Position numbers and translations under genes: made by a program. Source: A37T11 sp964546645 (GTDB taxonomy: Bacteria > Bacteroidota > Bacteroidia > Sphingobacteriales > Sphingobacteriaceae). Taken from it: 9,506 nucleotides of DNA. Below the pieces are notes generated by a model that was given only the letters and a program-made list of their open reading frames with translations, did not search any database and was not told the DNA's origin. This document shows positions 1 to 4,999 of the stretch, piece by piece. How positions within the stretch are numbered: position 1 is the first letter of the stretch; each line of letters starts with the position of its first letter. Where the stretch lies: contig CAZJKM010000106.1 in assembly GCA_964546645.1 (NCBI GenBank), positions 1 to 9,506 of the forward strand, in the 5' to 3' direction.

Positions 1-842
1 CCGGCTTTGAAGTACTCCTCAGCTTTTTTCCAGTTGATAGCCATAATGAAGTCCTTATCATTCTGGGAGGCATTGACTTCCAACAAGGTGTGTGATTGCT
101 CCGAGTTATAGCAGCTGATAAAGAGCCAACCATTGGATACGCCTTTTCCCGCACTGGACAAGTCGAAGTTCAGGCCCGGGGTTTTTAACTGGAAGGCGAT
201 ATCAAATTCACCCGTCTCTTTATCAACACTGACAAAGCTGATGTGACCCTTGAAGTTCTCTTTGTACGAACTGATAGACACGTCGCTTGCCGGTCCATCG
301 GGCGGTACACTGAAGCGTGTCGCTGCGATAACATATTCCGAATTTTCGGTGGTAAAGGGCGAACAGTGGTTACCTCCCGTATTGGGAATCTCAATGATCT
401 CTGCCGTACGGTACGTCGTGAGGTCTATTCTCGCCAGACGTGGGGTATTATTGGAATTGGCAAACATCCACCTGCCATCAGGCATCCCGTTGGTAAACGA
501 TGATTCAATGTGGTGCAGGTCGTCCCAGGGAACAAAACCATGGGATGTCATCAACATCGGTTTGGTCTCCTCACTGTATCCCCATGCTTTTTCAGGGTCT
601 ACCGAGAAAACGGGTATCACACGAAACAGACGTCCGCTCGGTAATCCGTAAACACTCATTTGTCCGCTGAATCCGCCGGACACAAAGTTGTAAAACTCAT
701 CATGCTGTCCGGGAGGCACATAAGTCCGTTGGGCAGCGTTACCTGTTACTGCGCTTCCTGCCCCTTTGGGTCTGCAGGCATTAAAGGATATGGATACCGC
801 CGCGACGGCAAGCATCCATAAAAGGTATTGTTTTGGTTTCAT
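1..842 (-). CDS. nosZ: Nitrous oxide reductase NosZ, clade II (Sec/lipoprotein type), N-terminal 280 residues, cut by window edge
   Basis: Reduces N2O to N2 in the periplasm, the last step of denitrification, using the CuZ and CuA copper centres. The start (ATG at 842-840) and about 280 codons are visible, with no internal stop; the rest lies beyond base 1. The N-terminus has a charged start, a hydrophobic stretch and FNAC at residues 20-23, a relaxed lipobox with Cys23. There is no twin-arginine motif, which fits clade II rather than Tat-exported clade I. Residues 107-111 (DDLHH) hold two CuZ histidine ligands (H110, H111). H159 in the PNTGGNH segment matches a third. The ARIDL and PDGRWMF blade motifs of the seven-bladed propeller are also present. 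CuA and the remaining CuZ ligands are outside the window. It sits 35 bp after the cytochrome c gene, presumably on the same transcript. The family call is firm; completeness cannot be judged. Confidence 0.95.
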   Translation of the reverse strand, partial: MKPKQYLLWMLAVAAVSISFNACRPKGAGSAVTGNAAQRTYVPPGQHDEFYNFVSGGFSGQMSVYGLPSGRLFRVIPVFSVDPEKAWGYSEETKPMLMTSHGFVPWDDLHHIESSFTNGMPDGRWMFANSNNTPRLARIDLTTYRTAEIIEIPNTGGNHCSPFTTENSEYVIAATRFSVPPDGPASDVSISSYKENFKGHISFVSVDKETGEFDIAFQLKTPGLNFDLSSAGKGVSNGWLFISCYNSEQSHTLLEVNASQNDKDFIMAINWKKAEEYFKA

Positions 843-877
843 TATACAATATATTGATGATAAATAAAAAAGTATCA

Positions 878-1339
878 CTATTTGATGCCATCATTCTCCC
901 GCATGAACTCCAGTATCTTACGGGCATCGTCGTCTGACAGATTCTGGTTGGGCATGCGTACCAGACAGAGCTCCAGCTGTGCCTGTAACTCCGGATCCTT
1001 ATCGATCATGGGATCAGGGTCGGTAATAAAATTCATAATCCACTCCGGCTTGTGCTTCTTACTAACACCGGCCCAACCTGGTCCTACCAGTCTCTCGTCG
1101 GTGTACTTGTGGCAGCTTGCACATTTCAGATCGGCAATTATTTTTCCCTCTTTAGCCAGCTGCACCTCCAGCTTATCTCCGACATCCACCTGGTCAAACT
1201 TCCCGGATCCCCTTTTCGGGTCGTAGTCCGTCGGACTTTTTGTGGTGGTCTGAGCAGCTTCATTTCCTTCCTGCTTTCCACCCTGCGAGCAGGCAACCAT
1301 CAACATGCCTGTCAGTAAAAAGATCATTAACTTGTTCAT
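878..1339 (-). CDS. Lipid-anchored mono-heme c-type cytochrome, first visible gene of the nos operon
   Basis: A 153-residue protein with a lipoprotein signal peptide (hydrophobic residues 5-16, then Cys17 after MVA), a low-complexity linker to about residue 60, and one cytochrome c domain. The heme site is CASCH at 73-77. The likely distal ligand is Met129 in the segment RMPNQNLSDDDA, followed by the typical C-terminal helix KILEFM. This is the usual class I cytochrome c arrangement. Genes for such cytochromes often precede clade II nosZ, and the protein probably passes electrons from the respiratory chain to NosZ in the periplasm; that role is inferred from position. It is read divergently from the Crp/Fnr gene and starts at an ATG after a leader with no clear Shine-Dalgarno sequence, as is common in Bacteroidota. 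Partner specificity (NosC-like) cannot be proved from sequence. Confidence 0.9.
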   Translation of the reverse strand: MNKLMIFLLTGMLMVACSQGGKQEGNEAAQTTTKSPTDYDPKRGSGKFDQVDVGDKLEVQLAKEGKIIADLKCASCHKYTDERLVGPGWAGVSKKHKPEWIMNFITDPDPMIDKDPELQAQLELCLVRMPNQNLSDDDARKILEFMRENDGIK

Positions 1340-1409
1340 GTCAGTCGTGTTTTGTTAGCATTGTGTTTTTGTATCATAACACATTCCCCTTTTGTAATGT
1401 TTATATTGA

Positions 1410-1417
1410 CAAAAGTA
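1410..1417 (-). promoter_or_regulatory. Candidate -7 element of the cytochrome c-nosZ operon promoter
   Basis: On the minus strand this reads TACTTTTG, a match to the Bacteroidota TAnnTTTG element. Transcription would start near 1403, giving a leader of about 64 nt before the cytochrome ATG. No clear -33 TTTG is seen at the usual distance, as expected for an activator-dependent promoter. The palindrome at 1415-1426 overlaps its upstream end. Confidence 0.35.
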
Positions 1418-1426
1418 TCCTGATAC
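1415..1426. repeat. Palindrome GTATC-CT-GATAC overlapping the nos promoter
   Basis: Two 5-bp arms are perfectly complementary around a 2-bp centre. The palindrome overlaps the first bases of the candidate -7 element for the nos operon, a position that would suit a repressor or a second regulator. The loop is too short for an RNA hairpin, so a DNA-binding role is the more natural reading. It is short enough that chance is possible. Confidence 0.35.
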
Positions 1427-1437
1427 CATTGGCTCTT

Positions 1438-1455
1438 TTATGCGTAGAATCATAA
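1438..1455 (-). promoter_or_regulatory. Candidate Crp/Fnr-family site for the nos operon
   Basis: On the minus strand it reads TTATGATTCTACGCATAA: outer arms TTATG/CATAA, and a TGA-N6-GCA core that is one mismatch from TGA-N6-TCA. Its centre (1446.5) is 36.5 bp from the last G of the candidate nos -7 element. On the opposite side of the region the equivalent distance is 37.5 bp. It shares TTATGAT with the distal site facing the Crp/Fnr gene. Confidence 0.35.
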
Positions 1456-1529
1456 CGTAGATTCCCGGTTGTTATTGCCCTTTTTTTTTGCTTTTTTTTC
1501 AATATCAAACCACTAATAAGCAACACTTT

Positions 1530-1548
1530 ATACACAAAAAAGGTGTAT
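1530..1548. repeat. Inverted repeat ATACAC-N7-GTGTAT
   Basis: Perfect 6-bp arms are separated by an A-rich 7-nt spacer, immediately upstream of the first TGA-N6-TCA site. It could be an extra operator. Nothing else in the sequence points to a specific role. Confidence 0.3.
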
Positions 1549-1551
1549 TTA

Positions 1552-1585
1552 TGATATTCGTCACCCTTTCGCGTGATACTGGTCA
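1552..1585 (+). promoter_or_regulatory. Tandem FNR/CRP-like sites upstream of the Crp/Fnr gene
   Basis: Two TGA-N6-TCA sites, TGATATTCGTCA (1552-1563) and TGATACTGGTCA (1574-1585), are identical at 10 of 12 positions. Their centres are 22 bp apart, about two helical turns, so bound dimers would lie on the same DNA face. The core matches the spacing of both FNR (TTGAT-N4-ATCAA) and CRP (TGTGA-N6-TCACA) sites. The adjacent regulator has FNR-like recognition residues (V-E-T-x-x-R). The proximal site centre lies 37.5 bp before the last G of the candidate -7 element, close to an activator position near -42. Autoregulation and shared control of nos are inferred. Confidence 0.5.
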
Positions 1586-1591
1586 GTACAG

Positions 1592-1622
1592 CCTTACAAC
1601 CATAAATGGTATGTTTGTAAGG
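1592..1622. repeat. Nested inverted repeat across the regulator-gene promoter
   Basis: The outer arms CCTTACAA (1592-1599) and TTGTAAGG (1615-1622) are perfectly complementary across 15 nt. A second symmetric element, ACCAT-AA-ATGGT (1599-1610), lies inside. The candidate -7 element (1610-1617) overlaps the right side. As DNA this looks like an operator. As RNA it would be transcribed only if initiation happens further upstream. Confidence 0.4.
1610..1617 (+). promoter_or_regulatory. Candidate -7 element of the Crp/Fnr gene promoter
   Basis: TATGTTTG matches TAnnTTTG. Initiation near 1624 would give a leader of about 34 nt. No -33 TTTG is evident, but the proximal TGA-N6-TCA site lies where a class II activator would bind. 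Confidence 0.4.
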
Positions 1623-1657
1623 TATTATGATTGGTGAATCTCAAATAAGCTTTTGTT

Positions 1658-2266
1658 ATGATTCCGACCGAACTTCTTATACAGAAAGGTGCAGCCTACC
1701 GCAAAGCAGCGGCGGGCGAGGTTATTTTTAACGAAGGGGCACCCGCCGCCTATTATTATCAGCTGACATCAGGCAGGATCAGGTGGTGCAACGTAACCGA
1801 CCATGGCAAAGAGGTACTGCATAAAGTAGTAGAGGCAGGGGAGAGCTTTGGTGAGCTTCCCTTGTTCGACAAGGAGCCTTATGCCGCCACGGCCATCGCT
1901 GATACTCCTTGTACTATGTTGCGGCTCTGTGTATCTTCGTTCCACCAACTGTTGCGCGAAAACCCGGACCTTCACTTTGAATTTTCAAAAATGCTGGCAC
2001 AGCATCTGCGCTTCAAATTTCTGCTGACAGACCTGCTGTCCAATAACAATCCGGAAGATGTGATTACCAAACTGATCGGATATTTTAACCAGCACGGGAA
2101 GTTTATCTGCCAGGATTGCAACCGGCTGATGCTTACCCGGCAGCAGCTGGCCAACATGACCGGCCTCCGGGTAGAAACAATCATCCGGGTTATCAAACAA
2201 ATGGAGAAGGACGACCGGCTGCGCATCGTAAAAGGAAAGGTTTTCATACCGGCAGACGGAATATGA
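1658..2266 (+). CDS. Crp/Fnr-family transcriptional regulator with FNR-like DNA-reading helix
   Basis: A 202-residue cytoplasmic regulator. Residues about 10-110 form the cyclic-nucleotide-binding-type beta-roll (GEVIFNEG, SGRIRW, GESFGELPLF). Residues about 110-135 are the dimer helix. The winged helix-turn-helix spans about 135-200, with LTRQQLANMTGL as its first helices. The recognition helix RVETIIRVIKQM keeps the Glu (E173) and Arg (R177) that contact TGA half-sites, and the VET and VKGK segments resemble FNR more than CRP. It lacks the N-terminal cysteine cluster that holds FNR's 4Fe-4S centre, so direct O2 sensing of that kind is unlikely. Cysteines at 44, 85, 91, 151 and 154 remain, the last two as CQDC just before the HTH. 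It is divergent from cytochrome c-nosZ and overlaps the next gene by an ATGA, so it is a good candidate regulator of both. The signal (NO, heme or another) is unknown. Confidence 0.9.
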   Translation: MIPTELLIQKGAAYRKAAAGEVIFNEGAPAAYYYQLTSGRIRWCNVTDHGKEVLHKVVEAGESFGELPLFDKEPYAATAIADTPCTMLRLCVSSFHQLLRENPDLHFEFSKMLAQHLRFKFLLTDLLSNNNPEDVITKLIGYFNQHGKFICQDCNRLMLTRQQLANMTGLRVETIIRVIKQMEKDDRLRIVKGKVFIPADGI

Positions 2267-3582
2267 CGCGAATCATAAAAGCAGGCAAAAAGAAACGATA
2301 CTTTGGTCACGTGATTAATTTTATCCGAAACACAACCGTCCGCCAATGGGTTATCCTGGGCATATGCAATCTGTTATTAGTTGCATCAGCGGGACTGCTG
2401 ATGCGGTTGAAAGTCCTACTCCCTTTACCTGCCGTTAACCAGAAATTCCTGCTGCACGCCCACTCCCATTTTGCTTTTTCAGGATGGGTCTCCCATGCAC
2501 TGCTGGTGCTGATTGCAGCGGCCCTATACGGCACAAAAGCTAACGGATGCCTTCCTTGGAAATACCAGTCGCTGATCGCGCTCAACCTGTTCGCTGCCTA
2601 TGGCATGCTGGCCGGTTTCCTACTGCAGGGCTATGGCCTATATTCCATCAGTTTTTCTTCGCTAACGATTGTTATTTCATACCTCTTTGCTGTTTGTTGC
2701 TGGCGTGATACGGGATCGCCGCAGTTCAGCAGAACCGCCCGTAACTGGATCCGGGCTTCCCTGGTTTTTCTGGTTATTTCTTCTGCAGGCACCTTTCTGC
2801 TTGCTCACCTGATGACCGTGCGCGGTGCGGATATCCGTCTGCAGCTCGCCGCAGTATATTTTTTTCTTCACTTTCAATATAACGGCTGGTTTTTCTTTGC
2901 CTGTATGGGTTTGTTCCAACGCTGGTTGGAGCAACAAGGAGCTGACCCTCGCAGGTCGGGTACGGTATTCCGCCTGTTTGCACTGACCTGTATCCCCGCC
3001 TACCTGCTTTCCGTACTCTGGTGGGACATGCCTGATTGGCTCTATATGGTGGTAGTCGTCGCCGTGATACTGCAGGGAGCCGGTTGGTACGTATGGCTGC
3101 GTTCACTGGTAATAATACGCCCTCTTTACAACATTCACCTCCCTGCCATTACCAGATGGCTGCTCGGAGGTGTTGTGCTCGCCGTCTCCATAAAAATATT
3201 ATTGCAGGGACTGTCGGTTATTCCTTCACTGAGCCAGCTGGCTTACAGCTTCCGGCCGATTGTCATCGGCTACCTCCATCTGGTGCTACTGGTTATGATC
3301 ACGCTCTTTCTCCTGGCTTATATGTACCTTGCAGGATATCTTTATACGAACCGTACCGCCATTGTATCAACGGCGATATTTACCGCCGGCATTATTATCA
3401 ACGAATTGTTGCTGATGACACAGGGAATTTCCGGATTAGCCACCTTCTATATTCCGCATATACCGATCGGACTCGCCGGTGCAGCGGTGATCATGGTAGC
3501 AGGTATTCTCCTGCTGATCCGGTCCCAGCGTGCCGGACGCAACATTACCCCAACACCTCCTCCAGCACGTAATGAGATTTGA
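2263..3582 (+). CDS. Polytopic membrane protein, NnrS/heme-copper-like, coupled to the Crp/Fnr gene
   Basis: A 439-residue protein with about 12 predicted membrane helices. Helix-linked histidines occur as HAHSH (H65, H67, H69) followed by H78, then H182, H203 in FLHFQYNGWFFF, and H339 in YLHLVLLVMITLF. Such patterns suggest heme or metal binding in the membrane, as in NnrS and heme-copper oxidase subunit I-like proteins. It is shorter than typical subunit I, and neither a full catalytic ligand set nor redox subunits are visible beside it. I recognise the broad type but not an established function. The frame is open back to 2116. The ATG at 2263 is preferred because it overlaps the regulator's stop as ATGA and directly precedes a basic N-terminus and the first helix. 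Its place next to an FNR-like regulator and nos genes suggests a role in nitrogen-oxide respiration or NO tolerance. Its 3' end overlaps recO on the other strand. Confidence 0.75.
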   Translation: MTRIIKAGKKKRYFGHVINFIRNTTVRQWVILGICNLLLVASAGLLMRLKVLLPLPAVNQKFLLHAHSHFAFSGWVSHALLVLIAAALYGTKANGCLPWKYQSLIALNLFAAYGMLAGFLLQGYGLYSISFSSLTIVISYLFAVCCWRDTGSPQFSRTARNWIRASLVFLVISSAGTFLLAHLMTVRGADIRLQLAAVYFFLHFQYNGWFFFACMGLFQRWLEQQGADPRRSGTVFRLFALTCIPAYLLSVLWWDMPDWLYMVVVVAVILQGAGWYVWLRSLVIIRPLYNIHLPAITRWLLGGVVLAVSIKILLQGLSVIPSLSQLAYSFRPIVIGYLHLVLLVMITLFLLAYMYLAGYLYTNRTAIVSTAIFTAGIIINELLLMTQGISGLATFYIPHIPIGLAGAAVIMVAGILLLIRSQRAGRNITPTPPPARNEI

Positions 3583-4276
3583 GTTCCCCGATATGATCGA
3601 TATGCAGGCGATAAAAATCAATCATTTTTGCAGTAAGGAGCTGGCGGTCAGCACGGCTGATCGTCAGTCCGGAAAGGTCGTTCACCCGGCAGCGCAGTAC
3701 CGCAGCCCACTGAGAGGTCTGGGGCTCCATCAGCACCAGCGAATGGCTGGGTGCCTGCCGGCAGAAAACACCGTCTTTCAGATCAAAAAAGGCATGTCGG
3801 GAGCCCGGATCTGCCGGACAGAATCCCAGAAACCGGGTAAGACGCATCAGGAAATACAGGTGAAAATTTGCAGGCATATCTGTCGTCTCATCCAGCCACA
3901 CCAGCGCATTAAAAACAAAGGCAAACAACGGCTCATCAGCAGACTGCTGCCGGAGGCATTTATACAGCATCTCATTGAGGAATAACACCACCGAACTTTT
4001 CATCACATCGTAGGGAATCGTACGGAACAGCGGAATCTGTCTTGCTTCAGCAATACGCTGCAGCCCACCCTGCGGTTTATGAGACACCACCATTTCCAGC
4101 AAATGGAGGGGCTGTAAGATCGTCAACGGAATCCGGGCTTTTGGCTTCTTCACGCCGTTCACCAGGTAGGATTGCAACCCGAACTGCTCGGTAAACACCT
4201 GTACCACCACACTGCTTTCTGCGTAGCTGGTCACCCGCAATACAATACCACGGGTTTTATGTAGTTGCCCCGCCAT
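3545..4276 (-). CDS. recO: DNA repair protein RecO
   Basis: A 243-residue mediator of the RecFOR pathway, which helps load RecA onto SSB-coated single-stranded DNA and anneals strands. The N-terminal OB-fold begins with the family signature LHKTRGIVLRVTSYAESS and continues through GLQSYLVNGVKK. The rest is the helical C-terminal domain (LNEMLYKCLRQQ, LTRFLGFCP). The four-cysteine zinc finger of some RecO proteins is absent, as is usual in this phylum. The ATG at 4276 places LHKTRG at the usual distance from the start and overlaps the end of the lipid kinase gene by 20 bp, implying translational coupling. It is the last visible gene of the minus-strand operon. It runs convergently into the end of the NnrS-like gene, with 38 bp of shared coding DNA. 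Confidence 0.93.
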   Translation of the reverse strand: MAGQLHKTRGIVLRVTSYAESSVVVQVFTEQFGLQSYLVNGVKKPKARIPLTILQPLHLLEMVVSHKPQGGLQRIAEARQIPLFRTIPYDVMKSSVVLFLNEMLYKCLRQQSADEPLFAFVFNALVWLDETTDMPANFHLYFLMRLTRFLGFCPADPGSRHAFFDLKDGVFCRQAPSHSLVLMEPQTSQWAAVLRCRVNDLSGLTISRADRQLLTAKMIDFYRLHIDHIGELKSHYVLEEVLG

Positions 4277-4634
4277 TGAAACAGGCTGTTATACGCGGTC
4301 CGAAAATCAGCACTGCCACCACCAACGCAAACACGGCACTGCACAAAACAGCGGCAGCAGCGGCATCCTTTGCCTTCTTTGCCAGGGGATGGGAGGCCGG
4401 TGAAATCAGGTTAACCACCGATTCCAGCGCCGTATTCAGCAGCTCCGCAACCAGTACCAGCACGATGGCCAGCGCTATCCAGAACCATTCGGCGCGACTG
4501 ATTCCGGCATACCATCCCGCCACCAGGACAGACAGGGCGGCAAAAACATGGAAACGAAAGTTCAACTCCGTCCGGAAGGTGTCACGCAGCCCGCTTCCTG
4601 CATACCCGAAGGTTTTTACCCACTGACGTTTCAC
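4257..4634 (-). CDS. Diacylglycerol / undecaprenol kinase family membrane protein
   Basis: A 125-residue inner-membrane lipid kinase of the DgkA/UdpK family, phosphorylating diacylglycerol or undecaprenol with ATP. The amphipathic N-terminus with ELNFRFH (E23) is followed by three membrane helices at about 30-47, 50-75 and 92-112. The catalytic signature is present: AELLNTALESVVN (E64, N67, E71) and the KAKDAAAAAV segment (K89, D90). The position after VV, often Asp, is Asn75. Substrate cannot be decided from sequence; many short homologues outside Proteobacteria are undecaprenol kinases, which would link the gene to cell-wall lipid carrier recycling. The start is a GTG, 6 nt after a clear GGAGG, 1 bp from the stop of the upstream small gene. 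The end overlaps recO. Confidence 0.9.
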   Translation of the reverse strand: MKRQWVKTFGYAGSGLRDTFRTELNFRFHVFAALSVLVAGWYAGISRAEWFWIALAIVLVLVAELLNTALESVVNLISPASHPLAKKAKDAAAAAVLCSAVFALVVAVLIFGPRITACFNGGATT

Positions 4635-4635
4635 C

Positions 4636-4860
4636 TTATCCCTCCGTTCTTTCCCGTCGGTGGCGTTCCAGGCTGCGCCGCTCCACCTTCCGGATCAGAC
4701 TATACAATAGGGTCAGAAAACCCACTCCAAACAATAGTACGCCGGCGATCATTGCCCATCGGTACAGATCCATATCCTGCTCCATCCAGTCATAACCCAA
4801 CGCGCAAAGCACCACTCCCGCCACCGTCATTAATAAGCCATTCCGCAAATATTTATTCAT
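4636..4860 (-). CDS. Small two-helix membrane protein of unknown function
   Basis: A 74-residue protein with two membrane helices (about 8-23 and 34-56) and a very basic C-terminal tail rich in Arg (RKVERRSLERHRRERTEG). No known domain is recognised. By the positive-inside rule the tail should face the cytoplasm. The frame is open up to 5043, but the ATG at 4860 is chosen because GGAGG lies 5 nt upstream and the candidate promoter at 4883-4890 would exclude longer versions, which would also cross into ileS. It is the first gene of the unit with the lipid kinase and recO, ending 1 bp before the kinase start. The arrangement suggests co-expression but no specific role. Confidence 0.7.
   Translation of the reverse strand: MNKYLRNGLLMTVAGVVLCALGYDWMEQDMDLYRWAMIAGVLLFGVGFLTLLYSLIRKVERRSLERHRRERTEG
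4641..4645 (-). promoter_or_regulatory. Shine-Dalgarno GGAGG for the GTG-started lipid kinase
   Basis: The minus strand reads GGAGG, then 6 nt, then GTG at 4634-4632. This supports the GTG start. The motif lies inside the last codons of the upstream gene. Strong Shine-Dalgarno sequences are unusual in Bacteroidota, so its presence is informative. Confidence 0.6.
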
Positions 4861-4865
4861 ATATT

Positions 4866-4870
4866 CCTCC
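4866..4870 (-). promoter_or_regulatory. Shine-Dalgarno GGAGG fixing the start of the 74-residue protein
   Basis: GGAGG sits 5 nt before the ATG at 4860 on the minus strand, between the candidate transcription start (about 4876) and the start codon. It argues against the upstream ATG at 4896 and the long version at 5043. Confidence 0.6.
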
Positions 4871-4882
4871 GGTTCATCCTTC

Positions 4883-4890
4883 CAAAAATA
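4883..4890 (-). promoter_or_regulatory. Candidate -7 element of the small membrane protein-kinase-recO operon
   Basis: The minus strand reads TATTTTTG, matching TAnnTTTG. Initiation near 4876 would leave a short leader of about 15 nt that contains the GGAGG. It lies back to back with the ileS promoter. Confidence 0.5.
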
Positions 4891-4922
4891 CAACATATGC
4901 ACCACTTTCCACCTAAAAAACT

Positions 4923-4930
4923 GTATCTTT
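4923..4930 (+). promoter_or_regulatory. Promoter -7 element of the ileS operon
   Basis: TATCTTTG, followed by CA, is an excellent match to the Bacteroidota TAnnTTTG element. Transcription would begin around 4935-4937, giving a leader of about 65 nt before ileS. A convincing -33 TTTG is not visible at 19-21 bp upstream. Confidence 0.6.
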
Positions 4931-4945
4931 GCAGCCTTATTTTCA

Positions 4946-4966
4946 GCCGGGAAGACGCATCCCGGC
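4946..4966 (+). promoter_or_regulatory. Perfect 7-bp hairpin in the ileS leader
   Basis: GCCGGGA (4946-4952) pairs perfectly with TCCCGGC (4960-4966) around a 7-nt loop, AGACGCA. It begins about 10 nt after the predicted transcription start and ends 33 nt before the ileS ATG. No T-run follows, so it is not an intrinsic terminator. Transcript stabilisation or protein binding are possible; no known riboswitch or T-box pattern is seen. Confidence 0.5.
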
Positions 4967-4999
4967 GATAGTTTACAGACAACGTATGGACGTATAAGG

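Larger units (their letters stand above)
1373..1631. repeat. Four TTATGAT heptamers in mirrored pairs
   Basis: TTATGAT occurs on the minus strand at 1379-1373 and 1455-1449, and on the plus strand at 1549-1555 and 1625-1631. In each pair the two copies are exactly 76 bp apart, and every copy points toward the gene on its own side. The distal plus copy is the left half of a TGA-N6-TCA site. The heptamer may be a regulator half-site or, less likely in this phylum, a TATAAT-like element. Positions are read directly; function is inferred. Confidence 0.5.
1340..1657. other. Divergent nos / Crp-Fnr control region without a gene
   Basis: This 318-bp AT-rich stretch separates two divergent genes and has no credible coding frame. 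It holds a candidate TAnnTTTG element on each strand, two tandem TGA-N6-TCA sites, a related site facing nos, a perfect 5+2+5 palindrome, a 6-bp and an 8-bp inverted repeat, and four copies of TTATGAT. A T9-GC-T8 tract lies at 1481-1499 near the middle. The tract has no strong stem beside it, so it is more likely flexible or bent spacer DNA than a terminator. The density of symmetric elements suggests that both operons are controlled from here. Confidence 0.7.

Noticed and set aside
185..651. Three short open frames (minus 185-394, plus 243-503 and 250-651) in the first 700 bases
   Set aside because: They lie in other frames of nosZ, whose continuous translation carries the DDLHH copper-ligand motif.
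882..1455. Plus-strand open frames opposite the cytochrome c gene
   Set aside because: They are shadows of the cytochrome frame, which has the CASCH heme motif and a lipoprotein signal; none of them shows a domain or a start signal.
1462..1499. T-rich tract (T9-GC-T8) as an intrinsic terminator
   Set aside because: No stable GC-rich stem precedes it on the plus strand, and it lies between divergent genes where no transcript is expected to end.
2116..2262. Upstream extension of the NnrS-like gene to an ATG at 2116
   Set aside because: It would overlap the Crp/Fnr helix-turn-helix region for 49 codons with a low-complexity, non-membrane sequence. The ATGA overlap at 2263-2266 is the natural start.
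4931..4999. T-box riboswitch in front of ileS
   Set aside because: The leader is only about 65 nt, and no T-box sequence, specifier loop or terminator/antiterminator pair is present.
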